From Schauerella fraxinea (GTDB lineage: Bacteria > Pseudomonadota > Gammaproteobacteria > Burkholderiales > Burkholderiaceae_B): a stretch of 64,000 nt of DNA. Position numbers and translations under genes: made by a program. Shown in pieces: positions 17,208 to 25,199 of the stretch; the first letter of the stretch is position 1; every line of letters begins with the position of its first letter. Location: assembly GCA_030849965.1 (NCBI GenBank), contig JAVDKL010000003.1, forward strand, positions 248,001 to 312,000, read 5' to 3'. Under the pieces are notes generated by a model. That model searched no databases and was not told the DNA's origin. It was given only the letters and a program-made list of their open reading frames with translations.

Positions 17208-19646
17208 TCAGTAATTGATCGACGCCGACAACATATACGTCCTGCCTGCGGCATTGGTCACGAATGAACCCGACGAGAGCCAGTAATTCTTGTCGGTCAC
17301 GTTTTCAATGTTGGCGCGAAACACGACATCCTTGCCCGCGATTTGCGTGGCGTAGCGCGCGCCGATGTCAAAGCGCGTGTAGCCGGGCAAATCCAGCGTG
17401 TTGTCGTTGTTCAGGTACACCGACGACGTGCGGATCGTGCGGCCGTTCAGGCTCAGACCCTGCACCCACGGCGTATCCCAATCCAGACCGGCGCTGTACG
17501 TGCTGGCCGGCACACCCGACGGGCGGTTGCCCTGGTTCACGCCGTTGGGCGTGCTGGTGAGCTCGCTCTTCACAAATGCCGCGCTTGTCATCAGGCGCAG
17601 GCCGCGCGTGATTTCGCCGTAGGCGGTCAGTTCGAGGCCACGGTTACGCTGCTCGCCGAAATAGCCGTAGAGATTGGTGGCGGTGTCGGCTTGGCCGGAG
17701 GGCCGGGCGATCTGGTAAATCGCGGCGGTGGTGGTGACGTTGCCCCAATCGACTTTCACACCAGTCTCGTACTGCTTGGACTTGTACGGCGCAAGCACGC
17801 TGCCGCGGTTTTCATACTGCTCGCCCACGATGGTGCCGCGGGTGAGACCTTGCGCGAAGTTGGCATACACCGACACGTTATCAAGCGGCTTGAGCACGAT
17901 GCCGCCGATGGGCGAGTTGGCGCTGGCGCGGTAGCCGCTGGTGCGCGCGCCGGTGATCGTGTTGAAGCTGTCGACGTCGACCGTCTGACGGCGCACGCCG
18001 GCCGTGACCAGAATGCGGTCTTCAGCGAATGAGAGCGTGTCGGACAGTGCGAAGCTGGTGAGCGTGGTGTCCGACGCTTTCTGCGGCGTGAGACGGGTCG
18101 CGGGGCCGGCGGGAATGTCCACCGGGTTGTAGATGTTGGAGGCGACGATTGCCGAGCCGGTGGAATAGGCGTTGCCGTTTTCCTGGTTCAGATACGTGGC
18201 GCCCAAGGCCACGCGATGCCCGACGCTACCGGTGTTGAACCGTGCCGTGACGCCCGTATCGCCACTCGCCGTTTTGGAGTACGAGTCGTAGTAGGTGGTC
18301 ATGACGTTGAAGTTGCCATTCTCATCGACCGACTGACGCGCCCCGGCGGGATTTACCGTGACCGGAAAGATCTGGCGTACTTTACCGTCGCGATAGCCCC
18401 CCGCGATGTGACCGGTGAGGTTGTCGGTAAAGTCGTACTCCAGGCGCGACATGATGGTGCTGTCGCGTTGCGTGAGTCGCGTGCCGGGATAGAAGTCGAT
18501 GTCGCCGTCCGGAGCGCTGGGCAGGCTGCGCACATTGGGCTGCCAGCCGATCTGCGAGCGCACGCCTTCGATGGTGTCTTCTTGATGGATGGCGTCGGCC
18601 GACCAGCGCAGGCGCGCGCCTCGGTAGTCGATGCCCAACGCGCCCATTTCCAGGCCTTGCTTGCCATCTTTCAAGGTGGCTTCGCCGCCACGCTTGACGC
18701 CGTTAAAGCGCAGGCCCCAGGCGTTGTCTTCGCCGAAACGTCGGCCGAGGTCCAACTGGCCGGTGAGGTTGCTCTTACTCATATAGCCCAGCGTGGCGCG
18801 TGCCAGGGGCTCGTCGTCGGCGCGCTTGGTGACCACGTTGATCGCACCGCCAATGCTGCCGTTGGGCGGGATGCCGCGCATGAACGCGCCCGGGCCCTTG
18901 AGTACTTCCACACGTTCCAGGATCTGCACCGGCACGCGGCTCGACGACACCAGGCCGTACAGGCCGTTGACGCTCACGTCGCCGCTGCCCACCGGGAAGC
19001 CACGGATCTGGAAGTCTTCACCAAAACCGCCACTGGAGGTGAGCGTGCGCACCGAGGCGTCGTTGACGACCACGTCGGCCAGCGTGCGGGCCTGTTGGTC
19101 GTACAGCAGTTCGGAGGTGTAGTTGACGGTGCTGAACGGCGTGCTCATCACGTCTTCGGAACCGAGCAGGCCCAGGCTGCCGCCGGTGGCGAGTTGGCCG
19201 CCCGCGTAGGGCGCGGCCAGATCGCCCAGGATGCCGGCGGTGACCGTGACGGTTTCGAGTTCGGTGGCGCCGCCGGTTGCGGTAGCCACGCCGGCCGTAC
19301 CGGCTTGCGACAGGGTGACGTTATTGCCACTGCGGGTTTGCTGGATACCGGTGCCTTGCAGCAGTTGGCTCAACGCTTGTTCGGGCGTCAGCGTGCCGGA
19401 AACCGCGCGCGCGTTGCGGCCACGAACCACATCCTGGGAAAAGAAGATCTGCAGGGACGTTTGCGAACCCAGTTGCAAGAGTGCGTCGCCCAGCGGCTGC
19501 GCCGGAATGCTCACGCTGACGGGCGCCTCCTGAGCGTGGGCAGCGGGCGCCATGGCGGCGAAGGCGAGGGAGAGCGAGAACGCAAGGGCGCTTAGCGTGA
19601 CGCGCGGGGCAACATGCAACGCGGGTCGGGTAGAGGCGGAGTTCAA
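17208..19646 (-). CDS. TonB-dependent siderophore receptor with N-terminal signalling (STN) domain
   Basis: Outer-membrane gated channel taking up a ferric siderophore with energy from TonB. The 812-residue protein has a signal peptide (about residues 1-39, ...APAAHAQ) and the STN secretin/TonB signalling domain (about 45-105, SIPAQPLGDALLQLGSQ). It then has the plug (about 165-275, LADVVVNDASVRTL, GAFMRGIPPNGSIGGAINVV) and the 22-strand barrel ending in a C-terminal aromatic strand (TYMLSASINY). The STN domain signals through the neighbouring FecR-like protein to the FecI-like sigma factor, which lie upstream. The start appears to be TTG at 19646 since no ATG fits a signal peptide. The siderophore is not determined and no siderophore synthesis genes are nearby. 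Confidence 0.95.
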   Translation of the reverse strand: MNSASTRPALHVAPRVTLSALAFSLSLAFAAMAPAAHAQEAPVSVSIPAQPLGDALLQLGSQTSLQIFFSQDVVRGRNARAVSGTLTPEQALSQLLQGTGIQQTRSGNNVTLSQAGTAGVATATGGATELETVTVTAGILGDLAAPYAGGQLATGGSLGLLGSEDVMSTPFSTVNYTSELLYDQQARTLADVVVNDASVRTLTSSGGFGEDFQIRGFPVGSGDVSVNGLYGLVSSSRVPVQILERVEVLKGPGAFMRGIPPNGSIGGAINVVTKRADDEPLARATLGYMSKSNLTGQLDLGRRFGEDNAWGLRFNGVKRGGEATLKDGKQGLEMGALGIDYRGARLRWSADAIHQEDTIEGVRSQIGWQPNVRSLPSAPDGDIDFYPGTRLTQRDSTIMSRLEYDFTDNLTGHIAGGYRDGKVRQIFPVTVNPAGARQSVDENGNFNVMTTYYDSYSKTASGDTGVTARFNTGSVGHRVALGATYLNQENGNAYSTGSAIVASNIYNPVDIPAGPATRLTPQKASDTTLTSFALSDTLSFAEDRILVTAGVRRQTVDVDSFNTITGARTSGYRASANSPIGGIVLKPLDNVSVYANFAQGLTRGTIVGEQYENRGSVLAPYKSKQYETGVKVDWGNVTTTAAIYQIARPSGQADTATNLYGYFGEQRNRGLELTAYGEITRGLRLMTSAAFVKSELTSTPNGVNQGNRPSGVPASTYSAGLDWDTPWVQGLSLNGRTIRTSSVYLNNDNTLDLPGYTRFDIGARYATQIAGKDVVFRANIENVTDKNYWLSSGSFVTNAAGRTYMLSASINY

Positions 19647-19763
19647 GATCGGTATCCAGGGTAAGCCCGCTTATGGGGCGCGGAGGTTGCAATCGAAAGG
19701 CCGGGGGCGAGGTGCAAAGACCACCCCTCACCTACCTAGTCGCTTGAGCGGCCCTGTTACCGG

Positions 19764-19782
19764 AATGCGAATTACTATTATT
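19764..19782 (-). promoter_or_regulatory. Candidate Fur box upstream of the siderophore receptor
   Basis: Read on the minus strand, AATAATAGTAATTCGCATT matches 11 of 19 positions of the classical Fur consensus. It lies in the 190-base gap between the fecR-like gene and the receptor, about 120 bases before the receptor start. Iron-responsive repression is expected for such a gene; the site itself is a moderate match. Confidence 0.4.
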
Positions 19783-19836
19783 TTGTAATCGATCTGTTAC
19801 GTTTTGACATTGAGTGGGGAGAGGTCCTGGCGTCGC

Positions 19837-20862
19837 CTATCGGGCCAGAACCCGCAAGTCGCCATTGGCTTGCCGGCTAACCCGCACCGGGGCGATCGCC
19901 GGAAGGGCATCAAGCATTGCCAAGGGATCGTCCACACTGAAGATGCCGGAGATCCGGTAGTAGCCGAGTTCTGGCGACGCGAGCCGCGCGGACTGCGTCA
20001 GGTAGCGGTTCATCTCCCTGATCACGGTGGACAATGGCGCATCGTTGAAGACGATCTTGCCGCGCTGCCACGCCGCGAGATGCTCGACGTTGACTTGCAT
20101 GACGCCGCTCAACGTTTGATCCACATAGGCATCGGCTTGCTGCCCGGCGGTAAGGCGGCGCTCGGTCGCGCGCCACCATGGGCCCGTATCCAGCCGGACG
20201 GAGCCGGATTCGACGCTGACCTGCAAGGTGTCGCTATCGTGCCGCACATTGAAGCGGGTACCGGTCACCGTGACCCGGCCGGCGCCGCCCTCAACCACGA
20301 AGGGCCTTGAGGCGTCGTGCGCAACCGCGAAAAAGGCCTCGCCGTGCGTGAGCAGGATGTGGCGTTCCCGGCGGCCGAGTGTGGCAATGAGGCGGGTTTC
20401 GCCGTTCATATGCAGCACGGAGCCGTCGGACAGCGCGACTTCTCGCCTTTCCCCTTTGCGTGTGATGAGTTCCACGGGATCTGCCGCGTGCTCGAATACG
20501 TGGGACGCGGTGAGCACCCCGGCGACGAGGGTCAGCGTACAGGCGGCTGCCATTCCGATCGCAAAACGCCGTCGCGACGTGTGCCGTGACGCTGATGCGG
20601 CGGGCGGCTCGTGCATCAAGCCGCGCAGGCGCGCTTCGGGCAGCACACGTGCCGCATGCCACTGCGCGACCAGTGCGCGATATTCGCGCTCAGCGGCGGG
20701 GTTGGCGGCACACCATGCAGCGAAGCCTTGCCGATCGGCGTTCGTGACCTCGCCGGAGTGCATCCGCGCGAACCAATGGGCAGCATCCTGGGGCACGTCG
20801 AGCGCGTCCGCGGCGCCGTCGTTCGCGGACGTATGTGCCGAGTCGGCTTCAGTGGGGCGCAT
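19837..20862 (-). CDS. FecR-family anti-sigma/sigma regulator
   Basis: Inner-membrane protein that holds or activates the partner ECF sigma factor in response to the siderophore-loaded receptor. The 341-residue protein has a cytoplasmic FecR N-terminal domain (DUF4880-like, AAHWFARMHSGEVTNADRQGF, about residues 26-70) and one membrane helix (about 101-122, FAIGMAAACTLTLVAGVL). The periplasmic FecR domain follows (GERREVALSDGSVLHMN, GEAFFAVAHDASRPFVV, VTGTRFNVR), with a C-terminal STN-interacting part. It overlaps the sigma factor gene by 14 bases, so the two are translationally linked. The receptor gene follows after 190 bases. Confidence 0.95.
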   Translation of the reverse strand: MRPTEADSAHTSANDGAADALDVPQDAAHWFARMHSGEVTNADRQGFAAWCAANPAAEREYRALVAQWHAARVLPEARLRGLMHEPPAASASRHTSRRRFAIGMAAACTLTLVAGVLTASHVFEHAADPVELITRKGERREVALSDGSVLHMNGETRLIATLGRRERHILLTHGEAFFAVAHDASRPFVVEGGAGRVTVTGTRFNVRHDSDTLQVSVESGSVRLDTGPWWRATERRLTAGQQADAYVDQTLSGVMQVNVEHLAAWQRGKIVFNDAPLSTVIREMNRYLTQSARLASPELGYYRISGIFSVDDPLAMLDALPAIAPVRVSRQANGDLRVLAR

Positions 20863-21349
20863 GGTGTTGCAGCCGTTCGTTGATATGGCGCACAGCGCGT
20901 GTCATGTATTTCTCGACCATGCTGCGCGAGAGGCACATTTCCTGGGCGATCTCCGTGTGCGTCCAGCCCTCCAGGCGGCAGCGGATGTACACCTGCCGGC
21001 ATTTGAGCGGCAGATCCTCGAGCGCGTTGCCCAGTTCATCCGCTAATTGCCTGAGGCGCACGTCGTCCTCGGCCTGGGCGCAGGCGCGATGCTCCACGCC
21101 TTCCAGGGCATCCAGCGATGTCATTTCCAGCGCATTGACATGCCGATATCCGCTGACGAGGCGGTTTGACGTGCCGCGCGACATGTACGCGCGTGGATCG
21201 TAGATGGCGGCCACGCCGCGCTCCAGCATGCCCAGCACGGTGTCTTGCATGGCGTCTTCACCGTCTTCACGCCGTCGTCCACGCCACTTGCCGATCATCT
21301 CTGCGTAATGGGCAAGCCAGTCTTTTTTGGCCTGGACGGGATCGGACAT
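20849..21349 (-). CDS. ECF (FecI-like) RNA polymerase sigma factor
   Basis: Directs transcription of the adjacent siderophore receptor in the FecIR-type cell-surface signalling system. The 166-residue protein starts MSDPVQAKKDW. Sigma region 2 is seen near residues 5-70 (EDAMQDTVLGMLERGVAAIYDPRAYM) and region 4 near 105-160 (LEDLPLKCRQVYIRCRLEGW, THTEIAQEMCLSRSMVEKYM). The open frame extends 30 codons further upstream, but 21349 gives the family's normal N-terminus; no good ribosome site is visible for it. It overlaps the fecR-like gene. A Fur-like site lies about 40 bases upstream. Confidence 0.93.
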   Translation of the reverse strand: MSDPVQAKKDWLAHYAEMIGKWRGRRREDGEDAMQDTVLGMLERGVAAIYDPRAYMSRGTSNRLVSGYRHVNALEMTSLDALEGVEHRACAQAEDDVRLRQLADELGNALEDLPLKCRQVYIRCRLEGWTHTEIAQEMCLSRSMVEKYMTRAVRHINERLQHHAPH

Positions 21350-21386
21350 GGGGAGGAGGGTAGAGAAACGGTGACAGACAGCTATT

Positions 21387-21405
21387 GATTCTAATATGCA
21401 TTCCC
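21387..21405 (-). promoter_or_regulatory. Candidate Fur box upstream of the FecI-like sigma gene
   Basis: On the minus strand GGGAATGCATATTAGAATC matches 11 of 19 positions of the Fur consensus. It starts about 38 bases before the sigma factor start, a position where Fur would block transcription. This is a moderate match supported by context. Confidence 0.4.
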
Positions 21406-21514
21406 ATATGGCAGGGGCGATGTGGTGCGAGAGCCTCATCCGGAACCGGAATTGCTAACGCGGGCATCAACCGTTTTAGATCGAGCGCGCTCCTCCAAGG
21501 CGCGGGCACTACTT

Positions 21515-21544
21515 ATTACTTCGGGTAATGTTATTAGCTAATAA
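21515..21544. promoter_or_regulatory. Two AT-rich dyads upstream of the amino-acid ABC operon
   Basis: A perfect 14-base palindrome TTATTAGCTAATAA lies at 21531-21544. It is preceded at 21515-21529 by the inverted repeat ATTAC-N5-GTAAT. Both lie 70-100 bases before the transporter start in a locally AT-rich region. They are likely operator or promoter elements; the regulator is unknown. Confidence 0.45.
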
Positions 21545-21613
21545 TATGCTTATGCGGGCATTAGGTAAGTTGCTAGAGTCAGTTCCACATCCACATCTAC
21601 AGTGAGTTTCGTC

Positions 21614-22396
21614 ATGAAATCTCTTCGCGTGTTGCTCGTCGCGGGCCTGCTGCAACTGACCGCCGCTGCCGGCGCTTTCGCCCAATCCAATCTGGCCGAT
21701 ATCAAATCGGCTGGTGTAATCAAGATCGGCACGGAAGGCACCTACGCGCCTTTCAGCTTTCACGACAAATCCAATGCGCTGACCGGCTTCGACGTCGAGA
21801 TCGGTCGCGCGATTGCCCAGCGCCTCGGTGTGAAAGCTGAGTTCGTGGAAGGCAAGTGGGACGGGCTGATCGCGGGCCTGGACGTGAAGCGCTACGACGC
21901 CGTGATCAATCAGGTCGGCATTACCGACGCGCGTAAAGTGAAGTACGCGTTTTCGGATCCCTATATTTCGTCGGCTGCCGCATTGATCGTGCGTAACGAC
22001 AACACGACGATCAAGTCGTTTGCCGATCTGAAAGGGAAGAAGTCGGCCAATACGTTGACCAGCAATTTCGGCAAGCTGGCGCAGAACAACGGCGCGGAAG
22101 TCGTGGGCGTGCAGGGCTTTAACGAAGCCATCGAGTTGCTCGTCTCCAAGCGCGTGGAAGCCACCGTCAACGACAACCTCTCGTTCCTGGATTTCAAGAA
22201 GCAGCGTCCGCAAGCGCCGGTAAAGATTGCCGCCCTGGATAAGAGCGCTGAGTTCAGCAGCTCGGGCGTGCTGTTGCGCCAAGGCGATCCCGCTTTGGTG
22301 GCGGCGATCAATAAGGCGCTTGCCGACATCAAGGCCGATGGCACCTACAAGAAGATCTCCGAGCAGTTCTTCGGCGTCGATGTGTCGAAGCAATAA
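21614..22396 (+). CDS. Amino-acid ABC transporter, periplasmic binding protein
   Basis: Captures a polar amino acid in the periplasm. The 260-residue protein has a signal peptide (about residues 1-24, ...AAGAFAQ), then the SBP_bac_3 fold: VIKIGTEGTYAPFSFHDKSN, GFDVEIGRAIAQRLGVK, YDAVINQVGITDARK. There is no lipobox, as usual in Gram-negatives. A GTG four codons upstream is possible, but the ATG at 21614 starts a normal signal peptide. The permease and ATPase genes follow directly. The sequence type resembles cystine/general polar amino-acid receptors; specificity is not certain. Confidence 0.95.
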   Translation: MKSLRVLLVAGLLQLTAAAGAFAQSNLADIKSAGVIKIGTEGTYAPFSFHDKSNALTGFDVEIGRAIAQRLGVKAEFVEGKWDGLIAGLDVKRYDAVINQVGITDARKVKYAFSDPYISSAAALIVRNDNTTIKSFADLKGKKSANTLTSNFGKLAQNNGAEVVGVQGFNEAIELLVSKRVEATVNDNLSFLDFKKQRPQAPVKIAALDKSAEFSSSGVLLRQGDPALVAAINKALADIKADGTYKKISEQFFGVDVSKQ

Positions 22397-22414
22397 TCAG
22401 GAATAACGCAAACC

Positions 22415-23095
22415 GTGCCCGCCTGGCTTCAGCTCGTTCTGGATTCGTTCTGGCCCCTGCTTCATGCGGGGCTGGTCTTCACGATCCCGCTCACCATCAT
22501 GTCGTTCTCGCTGGGGTTGGTGCTGGCCTTCGTGGTCGCGCTGATCCGGCTGTTCGGGCCGAAGCCGCTGGTGGCACTGGTGCGGTTTTATGTGTGGTTG
22601 ATTCGCGGCACGCCGCTGCTGGTGCAGTTGTTCGTGATCTTCTACGGCTTGCCCAGCGTGGGCATCGTGCTCGATCCGCTGCCCGCTGCGCTCATCGGCT
22701 TCACGCTGAACGTGGGGGCGTACAACTCGGAAGTGATCCGCGGCGCGATCGAGTCGATTTCCAAGGGCCAGTGGGAAGCTGCGTATTCCTTGAGCATGAC
22801 GCGCTGGCAGGCCGTGCGACGCACCGTGCTGCCGCAAGCCACCCGCGTTGCCGTGCCGCCCTTGGCCAACTCGGTGATCTCGCTCGTGAAGGACACCTCG
22901 CTTGCGGCCGTGCTCACCGTGCCGGAGATTTTTCAGGCTGCGCAACGCATTGCCGCGGTCACGTATGAGCCGTTGATCCTGTATCTCGAGGCCGCGTTCA
23001 TTTATCTGATCATCAGCACGGTGCTCTCGTGGGCGCAGCAGAAGATGGAAAAGCGGTTCAGCCAGCACGCGGTATTTGGAGAGGGCAGCCGATGA
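22415..23095 (+). CDS. Amino-acid ABC transporter permease (HisMQ type)
   Basis: Inner-membrane channel subunit, 226 residues with about five hydrophobic helices. The N-terminal half has the family motif RFYVWLIRGTPLLVQLFVIF. The EAA-type loop that docks on the ATPase is seen as EAAYSLSMTRWQAVRRTVLPQA at about residues 124-145. The start is GTG, 18 bases after the binding protein stop. Only one permease gene is present, so it would work as a homodimer. Its TGA overlaps the ATG of the ATPase gene. Confidence 0.94.
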   Translation: MPAWLQLVLDSFWPLLHAGLVFTIPLTIMSFSLGLVLAFVVALIRLFGPKPLVALVRFYVWLIRGTPLLVQLFVIFYGLPSVGIVLDPLPAALIGFTLNVGAYNSEVIRGAIESISKGQWEAAYSLSMTRWQAVRRTVLPQATRVAVPPLANSVISLVKDTSLAAVLTVPEIFQAAQRIAAVTYEPLILYLEAAFIYLIISTVLSWAQQKMEKRFSQHAVFGEGSR

Positions 23096-23847
23096 TTCGT
23101 CTCGAACAGATCGATAAGCACTTCGGCGCCCTGCATGTGTTGAATCGTGTAAACGTCGCGCTTGAAGAAGGCAGCGTGACGGCCCTCATCGGCCCGTCGG
23201 GCAGTGGCAAGAGCACGCTGCTGCGATGCGTGAATCTGCTGGAGGTACCCGAGTCGGGCACCCTGCAGATCGGCGATGAAACCGTGGTGTTCAACGGGCA
23301 AAAATTGCCCCGCGAATCAGTGCAGCGCATCCGACGCCAGACGGGCATGGTGTTTCAGAACTTTCAGCTCTTCCCGCATCAGCGCGTCATCGCCAATGTG
23401 ATGGAAGGCTTGTTGACGGTGCAGAAATGGCCGCTCGATCGCGCTCGGGCGCGCGCCGAAGAACTGCTGAAAAAGGTGGGGATGCTGGAGAAGGCGGAAG
23501 CCTGGCCGGCGATGCTCTCCGGCGGCCAGCAACAGCGCGTGTCCATTGCGCGTGCGTTGGCGCCGTCGCCGCGGGTGCTGTTGTGCGACGAGCCGACCTC
23601 GGCGTTGGACCCCGGTCTGGCTGCGGAAGTGGTAGAAGTGTTGCAGCAACTGGCGCGTGAAGGCATGACGATGCTGATGGCCACGCACGACCTGCGACTG
23701 GCCGCATCGGTAGCGCGCAATGTAGTGTTTCTGAGCGAAGGCAATGTGGTGGAGTCGGGGCCATCCGCCGAGATCTTTCAGCGCCCGGCGGATCCGCGCA
23801 CGCAGAGTTTTGTGTCGACGTTGACGCAAGTCGCGCCCACGATCTGA
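23092..23847 (+). CDS. Amino-acid ABC transporter ATP-binding protein
   Basis: ATPase subunit of the three-gene importer, 251 residues. Walker A is GPSGSGKST (about 33-41), the Q-loop is VFQNFQLFPHQ, the signature LSGGQQQRVSIARAL, Walker B LLCDEPTSALD and the switch His is in MATHDLRLA. It is in the polar amino-acid (GlnQ/HisP) subfamily. The start ATG overlaps the permease stop by four bases (ATGA). The frame extends upstream to 23029, but that would overlap the permease by 67 bases and adds no known domain. Confidence 0.95.
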   Translation: MIRLEQIDKHFGALHVLNRVNVALEEGSVTALIGPSGSGKSTLLRCVNLLEVPESGTLQIGDETVVFNGQKLPRESVQRIRRQTGMVFQNFQLFPHQRVIANVMEGLLTVQKWPLDRARARAEELLKKVGMLEKAEAWPAMLSGGQQQRVSIARALAPSPRVLLCDEPTSALDPGLAAEVVEVLQQLAREGMTMLMATHDLRLAASVARNVVFLSEGNVVESGPSAEIFQRPADPRTQSFVSTLTQVAPTI

Positions 23848-23859
23848 CATTGTCGGCGA

Positions 23860-24792
23860 TCAACCTGGCGTGCAGCCGGGTTTGCGGGGAAGCTGAATTC
23901 CCGGCCGTAGCTGCAACGCGCCGGATCCCTGTCCTGGATTGAATTGCAACGTGCTCGCGCGCCATGCGGGTACGTCGTCGTACGCGACGTCGATCTTGCT
24001 GCTCGCCGAATACGCGCCCGGCTCGAATTCGATCCTGGGCAGTAACGCGCACCTGTCGGCGCCGGTCAGGCGCGCCAGTTCGCGCCCATCGGTCAGACGC
24101 ACGGTGCGAAACGCGAGTGCCGTGGCGACGTGCTCGGTCACCGCAGGCACGCGTTGCATATCGCCGTAGGCGTCCTTAATGCGTGTCTCAGGTTGGCGTT
24201 CGATCACGGTCGATCCAGGCGGGATAACGAGGTACGCGATGTCACCGTCGATGTCGAGCAGTCGGCCTTCGCCCAGATTGATGGCGTTCGCATCGGCATG
24301 CCGGATCAACACCGTCTCTTTCCAGGCCGTTTCGATGCGTGTCCATCCCGGCAAGCGCGCATCCATGAATCTCGTTCCGTATAGCGTGTTGCGCGATGGC
24401 TGGGCCGACACATCGATGCGACGCACGCGCAATTCACCAGCGCGCACCGTGAGGTGCGCTAGTACAGTGTTGGCGCTGCTGCTGGTGAAGAACGCCAATA
24501 TCCCGGCATCGAGCACCCGCACTGGCCCTGAACAGAAGAAGGCGTGCGGCGCGGGACCATCCCGGTCGGGATAGAGAAGTGATGTGACGTGTCTACCGCA
24601 CAGCGGATGACCTTGGAACGTGATGGTGGTGCGCGATAGATGCTGCGCCTGGCCGGTATTCACATCGCGCTGGCTGCGGGTCTCGGCTTCAACCATCAAC
24701 CCGCCATTGTTGTACAGCGTATCGGCAGATGCCGGCGCGTTCGTAACGGCGATGAACAGGGCAAGGAGCGACGCGAGGTGGCGTTTTTTCAT
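23860..24792 (-). CDS. Hypothetical exported protein (310 aa)
   Basis: Not recognised. A clean signal peptide (MKKRHLASLLALFIAVTNAPASA) starts at 24792. The mature part is about 287 residues, mostly beta-rich with no membrane helix, and contains two Cys (HPLCGRHV, FFCSGPVRV) near the N-terminus. The C-terminal region mentions no known motif (FEPGAYSASSKIDVAYDDVP). The open frame extends to 25017 through a tandem-repeat region that would encode WCGPV repeats; this is rejected because a signal peptide would then be internal. It converges with the ABC operon over a 12-base gap. Periplasmic location is likely; function is unknown. Confidence 0.65.
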   Translation of the reverse strand: MKKRHLASLLALFIAVTNAPASADTLYNNGGLMVEAETRSQRDVNTGQAQHLSRTTITFQGHPLCGRHVTSLLYPDRDGPAPHAFFCSGPVRVLDAGILAFFTSSSANTVLAHLTVRAGELRVRRIDVSAQPSRNTLYGTRFMDARLPGWTRIETAWKETVLIRHADANAINLGEGRLLDIDGDIAYLVIPPGSTVIERQPETRIKDAYGDMQRVPAVTEHVATALAFRTVRLTDGRELARLTGADRCALLPRIEFEPGAYSASSKIDVAYDDVPAWRASTLQFNPGQGSGALQLRPGIQLPRKPGCTPG

Positions 24793-25199
24793 GTGCGCAT
24801 TTTGCGTCCGGACTATTGGTAAAGCAACAATCGCAACTAAACCTGCCATCTGCAGGTGGATGAAAGGAACTTGAGATCCCTTGTGCGTCCGATCGCGCTG
24901 AGTCGGACCACACCACACCGGACCACACCACACCGGACCACACCACACCGCACCACACCATACCGGACCGCGTATCAACGCGCGCCACGCCCTTACCCGC
25001 GCGTCGATACCTGTCATCCCAATTGTGTAAGGTTGGAATCTTTCTCGCCTGAAGCGGTCTGACCTTATCTTTCGCGCGGCCCATGCACACTGAATCGATG
25101 CACATCGATGCTTTCACATGTGCCCCATCGTCCATCATGCAAGCGCCTGTGTCGTTATCCCGGCACGGGCGATTCGTTTTTCAGTAGGAACAATAAAAC
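24793..25199. other. 407-base intergenic region with a minisatellite
   Basis: This lies between two divergent genes and must hold the promoters of both. It contains a 15-base tandem repeat (24904-24970). No credible protein gene is seen; open frames through it are low-complexity or antisense. Confidence 0.6.
24904..24970. repeat. 15-bp tandem repeat, about 4.5 copies
   Basis: The unit CGGACCACACCACAC is repeated exactly three times (24904-24948). A fourth copy has two changes (24949-24963) and a partial fifth follows. It lies upstream of the exported protein gene, 112-178 bases before its start. Copy-number change by slippage is likely for such an array. Confidence 0.95.

Noticed and set aside
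24793-25017. N-terminal extension with WCGPV repeats before the exported protein
   Set aside because: It is translation of the 15-bp tandem repeat and would bury the signal peptide.
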